Shown: piece by piece, positions 35,728 to 45,668 of the stretch | How positions within the stretch are numbered: position 1 is the first letter of the stretch | Layout: each line of letters opens with the position of its first letter | From: Streptomyces camelliae | GTDB lineage: Bacteria; Actinomycetota; Actinomycetes; Streptomycetales; Streptomycetaceae | Assembly: GCF_027625935.1 (NCBI RefSeq) | Contig: NZ_CP115300.1 | Location: 682,001-746,000 of the forward strand | DNA: 64,000 bases | Reading direction: 5' to 3' | Position numbers and translations under genes: made by a program | Notes under the pieces: generated by a model | Databases searched by the model: none | Told to the model about the DNA's origin: nothing | Seen by the model: the letters and a program-made list of their open reading frames with translations, nothing else

Positions 35728-37293
35728 ATGAGTGACGGGGAGCGAGCAGTCAGCCCCGCGCCCGCCCCGGCGGACGACGGACGGTCCCAGGTGAGCCCGC
35801 CTGTCGTCGAGGCGACGGGCATAGTCAAACGATTCGGTCCGACGGTGGCCCTCAACGGCGCCCGGATCACCATCAGGCCCGGCGAGACCCACGCGCTCGT
35901 CGGCCGCAACGGGGCCGGCAAGTCGACGCTCGTGTCGGTCCTCACCGGCCTGCAGGCCCCCGACGAGGGAACGGTCACCTTCGGCGGCAGCCCCGCACCG
36001 CGACTCGCGGACCGCGACGCCTGGCGAGAGCGCGTGGCCTGCGTCTACCAGAAGTCGACGATCATCCCCACCCTGACCGTCGCCGAGAACCTCTTCCTGA
36101 ACCGGCACGACCACGGCCGCAGCCGGCTCATCAGCTGGCAGGGTGTGCGCCGGCGGGCGCAGGAGCTGCTGTCGACGTGGTCGGTGGACGTCGACCCGCA
36201 GACTTCGGCCGGCGATCTGAGCGTGGAGCAGCGGCAGTTCGTGGAGATCGCCCGGGCGCTGTCCTTCGGAGCCCGGTTCATCATCCTCGACGAGCCGACC
36301 GCCCAGCTCGACGGTGCGGCCATCAACCGGCTCTTCGACCGCATCCGCGACCTGCAGCGCCAGGGTGTGACCTTCCTGTTCATCAGCCACCATCTCCAGG
36401 AGGTCTACGACATCTGCGACATGGTGACGGTGTTCCGCGACGCCCGGCACATCGTGACCGCGCCGGTCGCGGAGCTCCCCCGTACCGAGCTGGTCGCCGC
36501 GATGACCGGCGAGGCGGCGGCCGACCGGCTGCAGATGCGGTCGAGCACCCTCGACCGCACCGCCACGCCCGCGCTGTCCGTGCAGGCGCTCGGCAGTGAC
36601 GGCGCTTACGGTGATGTCACCTTCCAGGTGGGCGCCGGGGAGATCGTCGGACTCGCCGGTGCCGCCGGCAGCGGTCGTACCGAGGTCGCCGAGACCGTCG
36701 TAGGGCTGCGGGCGGCCCAGGCGGGCGAGGTGGAGATCGCCGGGCGACGGCCCCGGCCGGGCAGCGTGCCCGCCGCGCTCGCCGCGGGCGCCGGGTTCGT
36801 CCCGCAGGACCGGCACCACCAGGGATTCGTGCCCGACATGTCGATCGCGGACAACGCCACGCTGTCCGTTCCTCACCGGCTCGGCAAGAACGGCTTCCTC
36901 AGCCGCGACCGACGGGACCGGCTCGCCGACAACATGATCGAGAAGCTGGCGATCAAGACACCGGGACCCGAGCTGCCCGTCTCGGCGCTCTCGGGCGGCA
37001 ACCAGCAGAAGGTCGTCATGGCCCGCGCCCTGGCGGACGACCCGCGCCTGCTGGTGCTGATCAACCCGACCGCGGGCGTGGACGTGCGCTCCAAGGAGTT
37101 CCTCCTCGGCAAGGTCGAGGAGACCGCCGAGTCCGGAACCGGCGTGCTCATCGCCTCCGACGAACTCGACGACCTGCGCATGTGCGACCGGGTCCTGGTG
37201 ATGTTCCAGGGCCGGGTGACCTCAGAGATGGCCCGCGGCTGGCACGACCACGACCTCGTGGCCGCGATGGAAGGAGTGGACTTGAATGCCTGA
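35728..37293 (+). CDS. sugar ABC transporter ATP-binding protein (RbsA-like, two domains)
   Basis: 521 residues from ATG 35728. Domain 1 has Walker A GRNGAGKST, a signature LSVEQRQFVEIARAL in place of LSGGQ and Walker B FIILDEPTAQLD. Domain 2 has a degenerate Walker A (GAAGSGRTEV), the canonical signature LSGGNQQKVVMARALADDP, and Walker B LLVLINPTAGVDV in which Asp-Glu reads Ile-Asn. The asymmetry is usual for CUT2 ATPases. The end overlaps the permease start by 8 bases. Confidence 0.93.
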   Translation: MSDGERAVSPAPAPADDGRSQVSPPVVEATGIVKRFGPTVALNGARITIRPGETHALVGRNGAGKSTLVSVLTGLQAPDEGTVTFGGSPAPRLADRDAWRERVACVYQKSTIIPTLTVAENLFLNRHDHGRSRLISWQGVRRRAQELLSTWSVDVDPQTSAGDLSVEQRQFVEIARALSFGARFIILDEPTAQLDGAAINRLFDRIRDLQRQGVTFLFISHHLQEVYDICDMVTVFRDARHIVTAPVAELPRTELVAAMTGEAAADRLQMRSSTLDRTATPALSVQALGSDGAYGDVTFQVGAGEIVGLAGAAGSGRTEVAETVVGLRAAQAGEVEIAGRRPRPGSVPAALAAGAGFVPQDRHHQGFVPDMSIADNATLSVPHRLGKNGFLSRDRRDRLADNMIEKLAIKTPGPELPVSALSGGNQQKVVMARALADDPRLLVLINPTAGVDVRSKEFLLGKVEETAESGTGVLIASDELDDLRMCDRVLVMFQGRVTSEMARGWHDHDLVAAMEGVDLNA

Positions 37294-38338
37294 AGTAATG
37301 CCTGAACCCGTCCTCGCGGACGCAGCCGCCAAGGCCGCGGAACCCAAGCCCAGGCGCACCGCGCTGCTCGGCGGCCGGATCCCCCTGGCCCGCCTGCGCG
37401 ACCTCGCCCTCGTCCCCGCGATCGTCGTCATCGCGATCGTCGGTCAGATCGTCAACCCGGTCTTCCTGCAGGCCGACAACCTCATCAACGTCCTGCAGAC
37501 CATGTCCGAGATGGCCCTGCTGGTCCTCGCCCAGACGATGATCCTGATCGTCAAGAAGATGGACCTCTCCCTGGAGTCCACCATGGGCCTCGCGCCCGGC
37601 GTCGCGGCCTGGCTGGTCGTCCCGGCCGGCGCCGGACACGGACTCGGCCTGCTCCCCGGTGCCTGGTCGATCCCCCTCACCCTCGCCGTGGGCGCACTCG
37701 TCGGAGTGATCAACGCTCTGCTGATCATCCGCTTCGGCCTCAACGGCTTCATCGTGACCCTGGGCATGCTGATCGTGCTGCGCGGTGTCCTCACCGGAAT
37801 CTCCGGCGGCCAGACCTTCTTCCAGCTGCCGCAGTCGATGCTCTACATCGGCACCGCCGAATGGTTCGGTATGCCCGCCTCCATCTGGATCTGCCTGGCC
37901 CTGTTCGCGGTCGCGATCGTGGTGCTCGGCTGGACCGGCTTCGGCCGCTCCCTGTACGCCATCGGCGGCAACGTCGACGCGGCGAAGGCGGCCGGCATCC
38001 GTACCGACCGGGTGCTGTGGATCGTGATCGTCACCGGCAGCGTGCTCGCCGCCCTCGCCGGCCTGATGCTGTCCGGACGCCTGGCCTCGGTCGCCTCCGC
38101 ACAGGGCAACGGCTACATCTTCACCGTCTTCGCCGCCGCCGTCATCGGCGGGATCAGCCTGAACGGCGGCAAGGGCACCATGTTCGGCGCGTTCTGCGGC
38201 ATCCTGCTGCTCTTCATGATCCAGAACGTGCTCACGCTGGGGGGCGTCCCCGCTCAGTGGATCGGCGCTCTCAACGGCCTGATCATCCTGGTCGCCCTCG
38301 CCATCTCCCGCATCACCGGCGGCAAGGTCCAGGAGTGA
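37286..38338 (+). CDS. sugar ABC transporter permease (RbsC-like)
   Basis: 350 residues with about 9-10 helices ([60 protein letters not shown]). The CUT2 permease motif is [19 protein letters not shown], and [20 protein letters not shown] is conserved in the family. With the binding protein and ATPase it forms a complete importer. A hairpin follows the stop. Confidence 0.93.
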   Translation: MPEVMPEPVLADAAAKAAEPKPRRTALLGGRIPLARLRDLALVPAIVVIAIVGQIVNPVFLQADNLINVLQTMSEMALLVLAQTMILIVKKMDLSLESTMGLAPGVAAWLVVPAGAGHGLGLLPGAWSIPLTLAVGALVGVINALLIIRFGLNGFIVTLGMLIVLRGVLTGISGGQTFFQLPQSMLYIGTAEWFGMPASIWICLALFAVAIVVLGWTGFGRSLYAIGGNVDAAKAAGIRTDRVLWIVIVTGSVLAALAGLMLSGRLASVASAQGNGYIFTVFAAAVIGGISLNGGKGTMFGAFCGILLLFMIQNVLTLGGVPAQWIGALNGLIILVALAISRITGGKVQE

Positions 38339-38340
38339 CC

Positions 38341-38363
38341 CGGGCGGCCCCACCGGCCGCCCG
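38341..38363 (+). terminator. hairpin between permease and fuconate dehydratase genes
   Basis: GGGCGGCC (38342-38349) pairs with GGCCGCCC (38355-38362) with a 5-base loop, 3 bases after the permease stop. It may partially uncouple transporter and catabolic gene expression. Confidence 0.55.
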
Positions 38364-38432
38364 ACCTCCGCCGCGTTCACGTCTCGTCGCGAGGGGACCG
38401 ATTGCCCCTTGCCCCTCACAGGAGTTGCCGCC

Positions 38433-39758
38433 ATGTCCTCCACCGTGCCCTCATCCGCCCGCATCACCGCCCTGGACGTCCTGGACGTGCGGTTCCCCAC
38501 CTCCGAACACCTCGACGGCTCGGACGCCATGAACCCCGAGCCCGACTACTCCGCCGCCTACGTGGTCCTGCGCACCGACGCCGGCGACGGGCTGGAGGGC
38601 CACGCCCTGGCCTTCACCACCGGACGCGGCAACGACGTGCAGGCCGCCGCCATCGCGGCGCTCGCCCCACACGTGGTCGGCCTGTCGGTGGAGGAGGTCT
38701 GCGCCGACCTCGGAGCGTTCTCCCGCTCCCTCGTGCACGACCCCCAACTGCGCTGGCTGGGACCGGAGAAGGGTGCCATCCACATGGCCACCGGCGCGGT
38801 GGTCAACGCCGCCTGGGACCTCGCGGCCAAGCGTGCGGGCAAGCCCGTGTGGCGCTTCCTCGGGGAGATGTCGCCCGAGGACCTGGTCGCGCAGGTCGAC
38901 TTCCGCTGGCTCAGCGACGCCCTCACCCCCGCGGAGGCCCTGGACATCCTGCGCCGTGCCGAACCGGGCCGCGAGGAGAGGATCGCGCGGCTGCTGGAGC
39001 GCGGCTACCCGGCCTACACCACCACGCCCGGCTGGCTCGGCTACTCCGACGAGAAGCTGGCCCGCCTGGCCCGCGAGGCCGTCGCCGACGGCTTCACCCA
39101 GATCAAGCTGAAGGTCGGCGCATCCCTGGAGGACGACGTACGGCGCATGCGCACCGCCCGCGCGGCGGTCGGCGACGGCATCCGCATCGCCGTCGACGCC
39201 AACCAGAGATGGGATGTCGCCCCCGCGATCGACTGGATGCGCGCCCTCGCCCCCTACGACCCGTACTGGATCGAGGAGCCCACCTCCCCCGACGACATCC
39301 TCGGCCACGCGGCCGTCCGCGAGGCGCTCAGCCCCATCAAGGTCGCCACCGGCGAGCACATCGCCAACCGGGTCGTCTTCAAGCAGCTCCTGCAGGCGGG
39401 CGCGGTGGACATCGTGCAGATCGACTCCGCGCGGGTCGGCGGCGTCAACGAGAACATCGCGATCCTCCTGCTCGCCGCCAAGTTCGGGGTGCCGGTCTGC
39501 CCGCACGCCGGCGGTGTGGGGCTGTGCGAGATGGTCCAGCACCTGTCGATGTTCGACTACGTCGCCGTCTCCGGCACCGTCGAGGACCGGGTCATCGAGT
39601 ACGTCGACCACCTGCACGAGCACTTCGTCGACCCCGTCCGCATCATCGACGGCCACTATCTCGCGCCGACCCTGCCCGGGCTGAGCGCGCAGATGCTGCC
39701 GGACTCGCTGAAGGAGTACGCGTACCCCGACGGCCCCGTCTGGACGGCCCGTGTCTGA
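38433..39758 (+). CDS. L-fuconate dehydratase (enolase superfamily)
   Basis: 441 residues from ATG 38433 behind CAGGAG; ATG 38409 is an alternative. Enolase-superfamily landmarks: [20 protein letters not shown] (KxK bases), [17 protein letters not shown] and TGEHIANR as the three metal-ligand blocks, and [20 protein letters not shown] with the catalytic His. The combination [19 protein letters not shown] and the length match FucD proteins. The reaction is L-fuconate to 2-keto-3-deoxy-L-fuconate plus water. Overlaps the lactonase gene by 8 bases. Confidence 0.9.
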   Translation: MSSTVPSSARITALDVLDVRFPTSEHLDGSDAMNPEPDYSAAYVVLRTDAGDGLEGHALAFTTGRGNDVQAAAIAALAPHVVGLSVEEVCADLGAFSRSLVHDPQLRWLGPEKGAIHMATGAVVNAAWDLAAKRAGKPVWRFLGEMSPEDLVAQVDFRWLSDALTPAEALDILRRAEPGREERIARLLERGYPAYTTTPGWLGYSDEKLARLAREAVADGFTQIKLKVGASLEDDVRRMRTARAAVGDGIRIAVDANQRWDVAPAIDWMRALAPYDPYWIEEPTSPDDILGHAAVREALSPIKVATGEHIANRVVFKQLLQAGAVDIVQIDSARVGGVNENIAILLLAAKFGVPVCPHAGGVGLCEMVQHLSMFDYVAVSGTVEDRVIEYVDHLHEHFVDPVRIIDGHYLAPTLPGLSAQMLPDSLKEYAYPDGPVWTARV

Positions 39759-40653
39759 CGCCCAGATCCTCGTAGACGCCCACCATCACGTCTGGAACCT
39801 TGATGTCCGGCCGCAGCCCTGGCTGGACGAACCCGGGCACGAGCCGCTCCGCCGCAACTTCAGTTCGCACGCCCTGCGCTCGGCCGCGACCCGGCCGATC
39901 GCCGGACGACGGCTGACGAGCACGGTGGTCGTCCAGTGCATCACATCCGTCCCCGAGACACGTGACCTCCTCGCCCTGGCCGACAGCGACCCGCTGGTCG
40001 GCGCCGTCGTCGGCTGGGCGGACCTGGCGTCCCCCGCGATCGGCGACGTTCTCGACGACCTGCGGACAGGGTCAGCGGGCCGGTACCTGCGGGCCGTACG
40101 GCACATCGTGCAGGGCGAGTCCGACCCGCACTGGCTCGGGCGCCCGGACGTCGAGCGGGGACTGCGGGCGGTGGGCGAACGGGGCCTCGGGTACGACCTG
40201 CTCATCCGCAGCCACCAGTTCCCCCAGGCGATCCGCCTGGCCGAACGCCTCCCCGGTCTTCCCCTGGTCCTCGACCACGCCGGAAAACCACCCATCGCCC
40301 GGCAGGACCTGGCCGACTGGGAGCGGGGCGTGCGGCGGCTGGCCGCGCATCCCCAGGTGCGGTGCAAGGTGTCGGGCCTGGTCACCGAGGCCGACCACGA
40401 GAAGTGGACCGTCGACGACATCCGGCCGGTGTGGGAGGTCCTGCTGGCGGCCTTCGGCCCCGACCGGCTGATGTTCGGCTCGGACTGGCCGGTCTGCGTC
40501 CTCGCCGGCGGCTGGAACCGGTGGGCGGCCACCGTAGAGGAACTCCTGGCCGGCTGCTCCGCCGCCGAGACCGAGGCGGTCCTCGCCGGTACCGCCAGCA
40601 CGTTCTACCGCCTCGACCCCACTCGAAGCAAAGAGGGCACTCCATGCTGCTGA
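39751..40653 (+). CDS. amidohydrolase-2 family fuconolactonase
   Basis: 300 residues from GTG 39751, overlapping the end of the dehydratase gene. [20 protein letters not shown] holds the HxH-like metal site; [40 protein letters not shown] and [15 protein letters not shown] complete the COG3618 signature. It should open L-fucono-1,5-lactone or 1,4-lactone to L-fuconate. A close paralogue lies at 54240-55136. Confidence 0.88.
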   Translation: MSDAQILVDAHHHVWNLDVRPQPWLDEPGHEPLRRNFSSHALRSAATRPIAGRRLTSTVVVQCITSVPETRDLLALADSDPLVGAVVGWADLASPAIGDVLDDLRTGSAGRYLRAVRHIVQGESDPHWLGRPDVERGLRAVGERGLGYDLLIRSHQFPQAIRLAERLPGLPLVLDHAGKPPIARQDLADWERGVRRLAAHPQVRCKVSGLVTEADHEKWTVDDIRPVWEVLLAAFGPDRLMFGSDWPVCVLAGGWNRWAATVEELLAGCSAAETEAVLAGTASTFYRLDPTRSKEGTPCC

Positions 40654-41081
40654 CCGAACTCCTGCACCCGGGCATCCTCGAAGCCCTGGCGGGCGCCGGG
40701 CATGGAGCCCGCGTCCTGCTCGCCGACGGCCACTATCCGGCGAGTACGGCCACCGGCCCGCGAACCAGGACCGTCCATCTCAACCTGGCGCCGGGTCTGC
40801 TGGACGTCACCACCGTGCTCGACGTCCTGCTGCGGGCTCTGCCCGTCGAGTCGGCGCATGTGATGGTGCCGCCCGAGGGCGAGCCGGAGCCGCCGGCCAT
40901 CGCCGAGTACCGCTCGATGCTGGCGCCCGTCCCCGTCGAGACGCTCGGCCGCTTCGAGTTCTACGACGCCGCCCGCTCACCCGACCTGGCCCTCGCCGTC
41001 GTCACCGCCGACATCCGCACCTACGCCAACCTGCTGCTCACCATCGGCGTCCGCGCTGAAGGGACCCTGAGAACACGATGA
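40644..41081 (+). CDS. RbsD/FucU family mutarotase
   Basis: 145 residues from ATG 40644, overlapping the lactonase by 10 bases. HPGILEALAGAGHGARVLLA with the His-Asp dyad region (LLADGHYPAS) and the C-terminal GEPEPPAIAEYRSMLAPVPV typify FucU/RbsD. It interconverts the fucopyranose anomers, giving the dehydrogenase its preferred form. ATGA overlap with the next gene. Confidence 0.85.
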   Translation: MLLTELLHPGILEALAGAGHGARVLLADGHYPASTATGPRTRTVHLNLAPGLLDVTTVLDVLLRALPVESAHVMVPPEGEPEPPAIAEYRSMLAPVPVETLGRFEFYDAARSPDLALAVVTADIRTYANLLLTIGVRAEGTLRTR

Positions 41082-42121
41082 CACTCGCAGTCCGCTACCT
41101 CGCCGCCCGCACCCTGGACACCGCGCCCGCTGAGAACCCGCCCCCCGGCCCCGGCCAGGTGGAGATCGCCCCCGCCTACGTCGGTATCTGCGGCACCGAC
41201 CTGCACATCTTCCACGGCGACATGGACGCCCGGGTCGCCGCGCCCGCCGTCCTCGGGCATGAGATGTCCGGCCGGATCGTGCGGGTGGGTGCAGGAGTGG
41301 AGGGCTGGTCGCCCGGGGACGCGGTCACCGTGATGCCGCTGCGCTGGGACGACACCTGCCCGGCCTGCCAGGCGGGGCACCGGCACATCTGCCAGCACCT
41401 GGACTTCATCGGCATCGACTCCCCCGGCGCGATGCAGCAGCGCTGGGCCGTGCCCGCCACGACCCTCGTACGGCTGCCCGGCTCCCTCCCCCTGGACCAC
41501 GCCGCCCTCGTGGAGCCCACCGCGGTCGCGGTGCACGATGTCGGCCGGGCCCAGGTCCGCGACGGCGAGAAGGCCGTCGTGGTCGGCGGCGGCCCTGTCG
41601 GCATCCTCATCGCCCTGGTCGCCCGGGCGGCCGGAGCCGACGTCCGGGTGGTCGAGCTGAGCCCTCACCGGCGGCGGCTCGCCGAGGAGCTGGGGCTGGC
41701 CACCTGGGATCCGGGCGCCGACGACGTGCCCGAGCTGGTCCGGCAGTGGACCGGCGACGCCGGTGCGGACGTCGCCTTCGAGGTCTCCGGCGCGCAGGGC
41801 GGAGTGGACACCGCCGTCGAGGTTCTCCGCGTCCGCGGCCGGTTGTGCCTGGTGGCGATCCACGCCCGCCCGCGCGAGGTGAACCTCCACCGCTTCTTCT
41901 GGCGTGAACTCACCCTCGTCGGCGCCCGGTTGTACGACCGCTCCGACTTCGAGAAGGCGGTCGCCCTGGTCTCCGACGGCACGATCCCGGCTGAGCGGCT
42001 GATCAGCAAGGTCGTGCCGCTCACCGAGGCGCCCGCCGCATTCGAGGCCCTGGAGGGCGGCGGCGACGTGATGAAGATCCTCGTGGACTGCACCGACGAC
42101 GCCCAGGGAGCCGCCGTATGA
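41078..42121 (+). CDS. zinc-binding alcohol dehydrogenase-like protein (MDR)
   Basis: 347 residues. Catalytic zinc motif ICGTDLHIFHGDMDARV and GHEMSGRIVRVGAGVEGWSP; the structural zinc loop is WDDTCPACQAGHRHIC, in which the first Cys of the usual CxxCxxC run is replaced. NAD(P) site: AVVVGGGPVGILIALVARAA. It resembles sorbitol, threonine or galactitol-phosphate dehydrogenases. In this operon it may oxidise a polyol or aldonate rather than L-fucose itself. A degraded copy is at 55277. Confidence 0.87.
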   Translation: MTLAVRYLAARTLDTAPAENPPPGPGQVEIAPAYVGICGTDLHIFHGDMDARVAAPAVLGHEMSGRIVRVGAGVEGWSPGDAVTVMPLRWDDTCPACQAGHRHICQHLDFIGIDSPGAMQQRWAVPATTLVRLPGSLPLDHAALVEPTAVAVHDVGRAQVRDGEKAVVVGGGPVGILIALVARAAGADVRVVELSPHRRRLAEELGLATWDPGADDVPELVRQWTGDAGADVAFEVSGAQGGVDTAVEVLRVRGRLCLVAIHARPREVNLHRFFWRELTLVGARLYDRSDFEKAVALVSDGTIPAERLISKVVPLTEAPAAFEALEGGGDVMKILVDCTDDAQGAAV

Positions 42122-42879
42122 CCGCCTTCGACCTCACCGGGAAGCTCGCCGTCGTCACGGGAGCTCGGCGCGGTATCGGCCGGGCCATGGCCCGCGCGCT
42201 CGCCGAGGCCGGTGCGGACGTCATCGGCGTCAGCGCCTCACTGGAGGAGTCCGGCAGCGACGTGGAGAAGGACGTCCTGGCCGCGGGCCGTACCTTCGAG
42301 GCCATCCGCACCGACTTCGCCGACGCCGCCGCCGTCCGGGCCCTGGGCGCGGACCTCGCCGGGCGCGAGCGGCCGGTCGACATCCTGGTCAACAACGCGG
42401 GCACGATCCGCCGCGCCCCTGCCGCCGAACACCCCGATGACGAATGGGAGTTGGTCCTCCAGGTCAATCTCAACGCCCAGTTCACCCTGTCCCGCGCGGT
42501 GGGCGCGGCGATGGTGGCGCGCGGCCACGGGAAGATCATCTTCACGGCGTCTCTGCTCAGCTTCCAGGGCGGCATCACCGTCCCCGGCTACACCGCCGCC
42601 AAGCACGGCGTCGCCGGCCTGACCAAGGCCCTGGCCAACGAGTGGGCGCCGCACGGCGTCAACGTCAACGCCATCGCGCCCGGCTACATCGCCACCGACA
42701 ACACCCAGGCCCTGCAGGACGATCCCGTCCGCAGCAAGGCGATCCTGGACCGCATCCCGGCCGCGCGCTGGGGCAGCGCCGACGACCTCGCGGGCGCCAC
42801 GGTGTTCCTCGCCTCGGACGCCGCCGCCTACGTCCACGGCACCGTCCTGCCCGTCGACGGCGGATGGCTCGGCCGATGA
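42118..42879 (+). CDS. KduD-type SDR dehydrogenase
   Basis: 253 residues. LAVVTGARRGIGRAMARALA is the cofactor motif, DILVNNAGTIRRAPA is the NNAG motif, and SLLSFQGGITVPGYTAAKHG contains catalytic Ser, Tyr and Lys. NEWAPHGVNVNAIAPGYIA and the VDGGWLGR C-terminus closely follow KduD (2-deoxy-D-gluconate/DKII dehydrogenase). It could act on 2,5-diketo-3-deoxygluconate or on 2-keto-3-deoxy-L-fuconate. ATGA overlaps on both sides. Confidence 0.87.
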   Translation: MTAFDLTGKLAVVTGARRGIGRAMARALAEAGADVIGVSASLEESGSDVEKDVLAAGRTFEAIRTDFADAAAVRALGADLAGRERPVDILVNNAGTIRRAPAAEHPDDEWELVLQVNLNAQFTLSRAVGAAMVARGHGKIIFTASLLSFQGGITVPGYTAAKHGVAGLTKALANEWAPHGVNVNAIAPGYIATDNTQALQDDPVRSKAILDRIPAARWGSADDLAGATVFLASDAAAYVHGTVLPVDGGWLGR

Positions 42880-43508
42880 GTGACACCGACCTGGCCTCCG
42901 TACTGGCCGGCGCCCGCGTCATGCCGGTGCTGACCGTGCCCTCCGCAGCGACCGCCGGCCCGCTGGCCGACGCGCTCGCGGCGGGCGGCGCCCGGTGCGC
43001 CGAGGTCACCTTCCGCACCCCTGACGCCGAGCAGGTACTCAAGACGATGGCCGCCCACGGCGGGCTGACGGTCGGCGCCGGTACGGTCCTCACGCCCGAG
43101 CAGGTGGACCTGGCCGTGGCGGCCGGGGCCCGTTTCGTCGTCTCTCCCGGCTTCGACGAGGCAGTCGTCGCCAGGTGCGGCGAGCTGGGGGTACCCGTGG
43201 TGCCCGGCATCGCCTCCGCCACCGAGCTGATGCGCGCGCTGCGGGCCGGCCTCGACACCGTCAAGCTCTTCCCCTCCGAGCCGCTCGGCGGCATCCCGAT
43301 GCTGCGAGCCCTGGCGGCGCCCTTCCCGCAGGCACGATTCGTGCCGACGGGCGGCATCGACGCCTACCGCATGACCGCCTACCTCGCCGACCCGGCGGTC
43401 CTCGCCGTCGGCGGCAGCTGGATGGCCACCGCCGCCCATCTGGAACGAGGCGAGTACGAGGAGATCCGCCGGCTGACCGCCGAGGCCGTACAGAGGAGCG
43501 CGACGTGA
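42876..43508 (+). CDS. KDPG/KHG-type aldolase
   Basis: 210 residues. RVMPVLTVPSAATAGPLADA, CAEVTFRTPDAEQVLKTMA and TVGAGTVLTPEQVDLAVAAG are aldolase blocks; the Schiff-base Lys is in LDTVKLFPSEPLGG. It cleaves 2-keto-3-deoxy acids (KDPG or KHG, possibly the 6-deoxy analogue) to pyruvate and an aldehyde. Overlaps the kinase by 4 bases (GTGA). Confidence 0.9.
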   Translation: MSDTDLASVLAGARVMPVLTVPSAATAGPLADALAAGGARCAEVTFRTPDAEQVLKTMAAHGGLTVGAGTVLTPEQVDLAVAAGARFVVSPGFDEAVVARCGELGVPVVPGIASATELMRALRAGLDTVKLFPSEPLGGIPMLRALAAPFPQARFVPTGGIDAYRMTAYLADPAVLAVGGSWMATAAHLERGEYEEIRRLTAEAVQRSAT

Positions 43509-44593
43509 CCGACGTGGTGGCCCTCGGCGAGGTGATGCTCCGCTTCGACCCGGGCGAGGGCAGGATCCGCACCGCCCGCACCTTCCAGGTCTGGGAAGGC
43601 GGCGGCGAGTACAACGTGGTGCGGGGACTGCGCCGCTGCTTCGGCCTGCGCGCGGCTGTCGTGACCGCCCTGGTCGACAACGCGGTGGGGAGGCTTGCCG
43701 AGGACCTGATCCTCCAGGGCGGAGTCGAGACCTCCCTGATCCGCTGGGTGTCCGACGACGGTATCGGCCGCACCTCCCGCAACGGGCTGAACTTCGTGGA
43801 GCGGGGCTTCGGCATCCGGGGCGCACTGGGCGTCAGCGACCGCGCGGGCACAGCCGTATCGCAGCTACGCAAAGGGGATGTCGACTGGGACGCGGTCTTC
43901 TCCTCGGGGCCGCGCTGGTTCCACACCGGCGGCATCTTCGCCGGCCTGTCGGACACCACCGTGGACGTCGCGGACGAGGCCATGGCGGCCGCGCGGCGGC
44001 ACGGTGTGACGGTCTCCTACGACCCCAACTACCGCCCCAGTCTCTGGGCCGGCCGGGGCGGCGCCAACGCCGCCCGCGAGGTCGACCTGCGGCTCGCCCG
44101 TCACGCCGACGTCGTCGTGGGTGCCCTGGGCCTGGCCGGACCGTACCCAGGGGCGCTACGGGTCGAGGCGGACGAGGTGCAGGACGCGCTCGCAGAGGTC
44201 GCGGGACACCTGCCCCAGGCCGAGGTGCTGGCGACGACCGTGCGCACCGTGCCCTCGGCCGGGGTGAACGACTGGTCCTCGGCCGCCTGGTCGGCCCGGA
44301 CCGGCTGCGTGCGTGGCCCCGAGATGCCCGGTCTGCACGTCCTGGACCGCATCGGCTCCGGCGACGCGTTCGCGGCCGGACTGATCTACGGACTGCTGAC
44401 GGGCGACGGCGGTGGCGCGGCGGCTCGCGCCAGGCCCGCGGCGACCCTCGATGCCGCCGGCCTGCAACGCGCTCTGGCCTACGGCACCGTCCACGGCGCA
44501 CTGGCCATGACCACGCCCGGTGACGTCTCCATGGCCTCACTCGCCGAGGTCGAGGCGCTCATGGCAGGTGGCTCGGCCGCCGTCAGACGATGA
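43505..44593 (+). CDS. PfkB-family sugar kinase (2-keto-3-deoxygluconate kinase-like)
   Basis: 362 residues from GTG 43505. VVALGEVMLRFDPGEGRIRT and WEGGGEYNVVRGLRRCFGLR are the N-terminal KDG-kinase-type blocks; RIGSGDAFAAGLIYGLL carries the catalytic Asp and anion hole. A small Gly/Ala-rich insertion (TGDGGGAAARARPAATLDAA) precedes the last helix. KDG kinases need a 6-hydroxyl, which 2-keto-3-deoxy-L-fuconate lacks, so the natural substrate may be a uronate-derived KDG. Confidence 0.85.
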   Translation: MTDVVALGEVMLRFDPGEGRIRTARTFQVWEGGGEYNVVRGLRRCFGLRAAVVTALVDNAVGRLAEDLILQGGVETSLIRWVSDDGIGRTSRNGLNFVERGFGIRGALGVSDRAGTAVSQLRKGDVDWDAVFSSGPRWFHTGGIFAGLSDTTVDVADEAMAAARRHGVTVSYDPNYRPSLWAGRGGANAAREVDLRLARHADVVVGALGLAGPYPGALRVEADEVQDALAEVAGHLPQAEVLATTVRTVPSAGVNDWSSAAWSARTGCVRGPEMPGLHVLDRIGSGDAFAAGLIYGLLTGDGGGAAARARPAATLDAAGLQRALAYGTVHGALAMTTPGDVSMASLAEVEALMAGGSAAVRR

Positions 44594-44639
44594 CCGGCCC
44601 TCGGCCGCCGTACCGAACCGCACTACCAGAGGGGCACAG

Positions 44640-45668
44640 TTGACACATCGGACCATGGGACACCGGAAGATCACGAACACCCGCGTCGAGCTCACGGCCC
44701 TCGGCTTCGGGGCCTCCGTGATCGGCAATCTCTACCGTGTCACCCCTCCTCACGACGCGCAGGCCGCGATCGAGGCGGCCTGGGAGTCCGGCATCCGGTA
44801 CTTCGACACGGCACCGCACTACGGGCTCGGTCTCTCCGAGCGACGCCTGGGAGCCGCCCTGAGGGACCGTCCACGCGACGCGTACGTCGTCTCCTCCAAG
44901 GTCGGCCGCCTGCTCGTCCCCAACGAGCAGCCGCGCGGCATCGACACCGAGGGCTTCGTGGTGCCGGACGACCTGCGCAGGCAGTGGGACTTCAGCCGTG
45001 ACGGAGTGCTCCGCTCCATCGAGGCGACCTTGGAACGCACCGGCCTTGACCGCCTGGACGTCGTCTACCTGCACGACCCCGACGACCACTGGAGACAGGC
45101 CGCCGAGGAGGCCATGCCGGCCCTCGCGGACCTCCGCGACCAGGGGATGATCGGCGCGATCGGCGCCGGTATGAACCAGTCGGCCATGCTCGCCCGCTTC
45201 CTGCGCGAGACCGCAGCCGACCTGGTCATGCTGGCCGGGCGCTACACACTCCTCGACCAGTCGGCTCTGGACGATGTCCTGCCCGCCGCGCGGGAACTCG
45301 GCAAGAGCGTCGTGGCGGTGGGCGTCTTCAACTCGGGGCTGCTCTCCCGCGACCGCCCCGCCGAGGGCATGAAGTACGACTACCAGGACGCCCCGCCTGC
45401 CCTGGTAGCCCGCGCTCGGGCGATCGCCGACGTCTGCGCGGCGCACGGCACGACCCTGCCCGCCGCCGCGATCGCCTTTCCGCGCACCCATCCCAGTATC
45501 ATCAACATCACCCTCGGTATGCGGAATGCGGAGCAGGTTGCACAAAACGTGGAACTCCACGATCAGCGGATCCCTGAAGATCTCTGGGATGATCTCCGTG
45601 CCCGAGGACTGATCAGGTCGGACGTGCCCACGGCGAACGATCCCGGAAGGAGCTCGCAGTGTCTCTGA
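44640..45668 (+). CDS. aldo/keto reductase, probable L-fucose-type aldose dehydrogenase
   Basis: 342 residues from TTG 44640, which has AGAGGGG 5 bases upstream; ATG 44655 is the alternative. The AKR signature is TALGFGASVIGNLYRVTPPH, with catalytic Asp/Tyr in YFDTAPHYGLGLSERRLGAA, Lys in YVVSSKVGRLL and His in VVYLHDPDDHW. The layout resembles D-threo-aldose 1-dehydrogenases, which oxidise L-fucose to its lactone. The end overlaps the GntR gene by 10 bases. Confidence 0.88.
   Translation: MTHRTMGHRKITNTRVELTALGFGASVIGNLYRVTPPHDAQAAIEAAWESGIRYFDTAPHYGLGLSERRLGAALRDRPRDAYVVSSKVGRLLVPNEQPRGIDTEGFVVPDDLRRQWDFSRDGVLRSIEATLERTGLDRLDVVYLHDPDDHWRQAAEEAMPALADLRDQGMIGAIGAGMNQSAMLARFLRETAADLVMLAGRYTLLDQSALDDVLPAARELGKSVVAVGVFNSGLLSRDRPAEGMKYDYQDAPPALVARARAIADVCAAHGTTLPAAAIAFPRTHPSIINITLGMRNAEQVAQNVELHDQRIPEDLWDDLRARGLIRSDVPTANDPGRSSQCL

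Noticed and set aside
43505..44593. Fructokinase or ribokinase assignment for the PfkB kinase
   Set aside because: N-terminal blocks and neighbouring KDPG-type aldolase and KduD-type SDR fit KDG kinase better.
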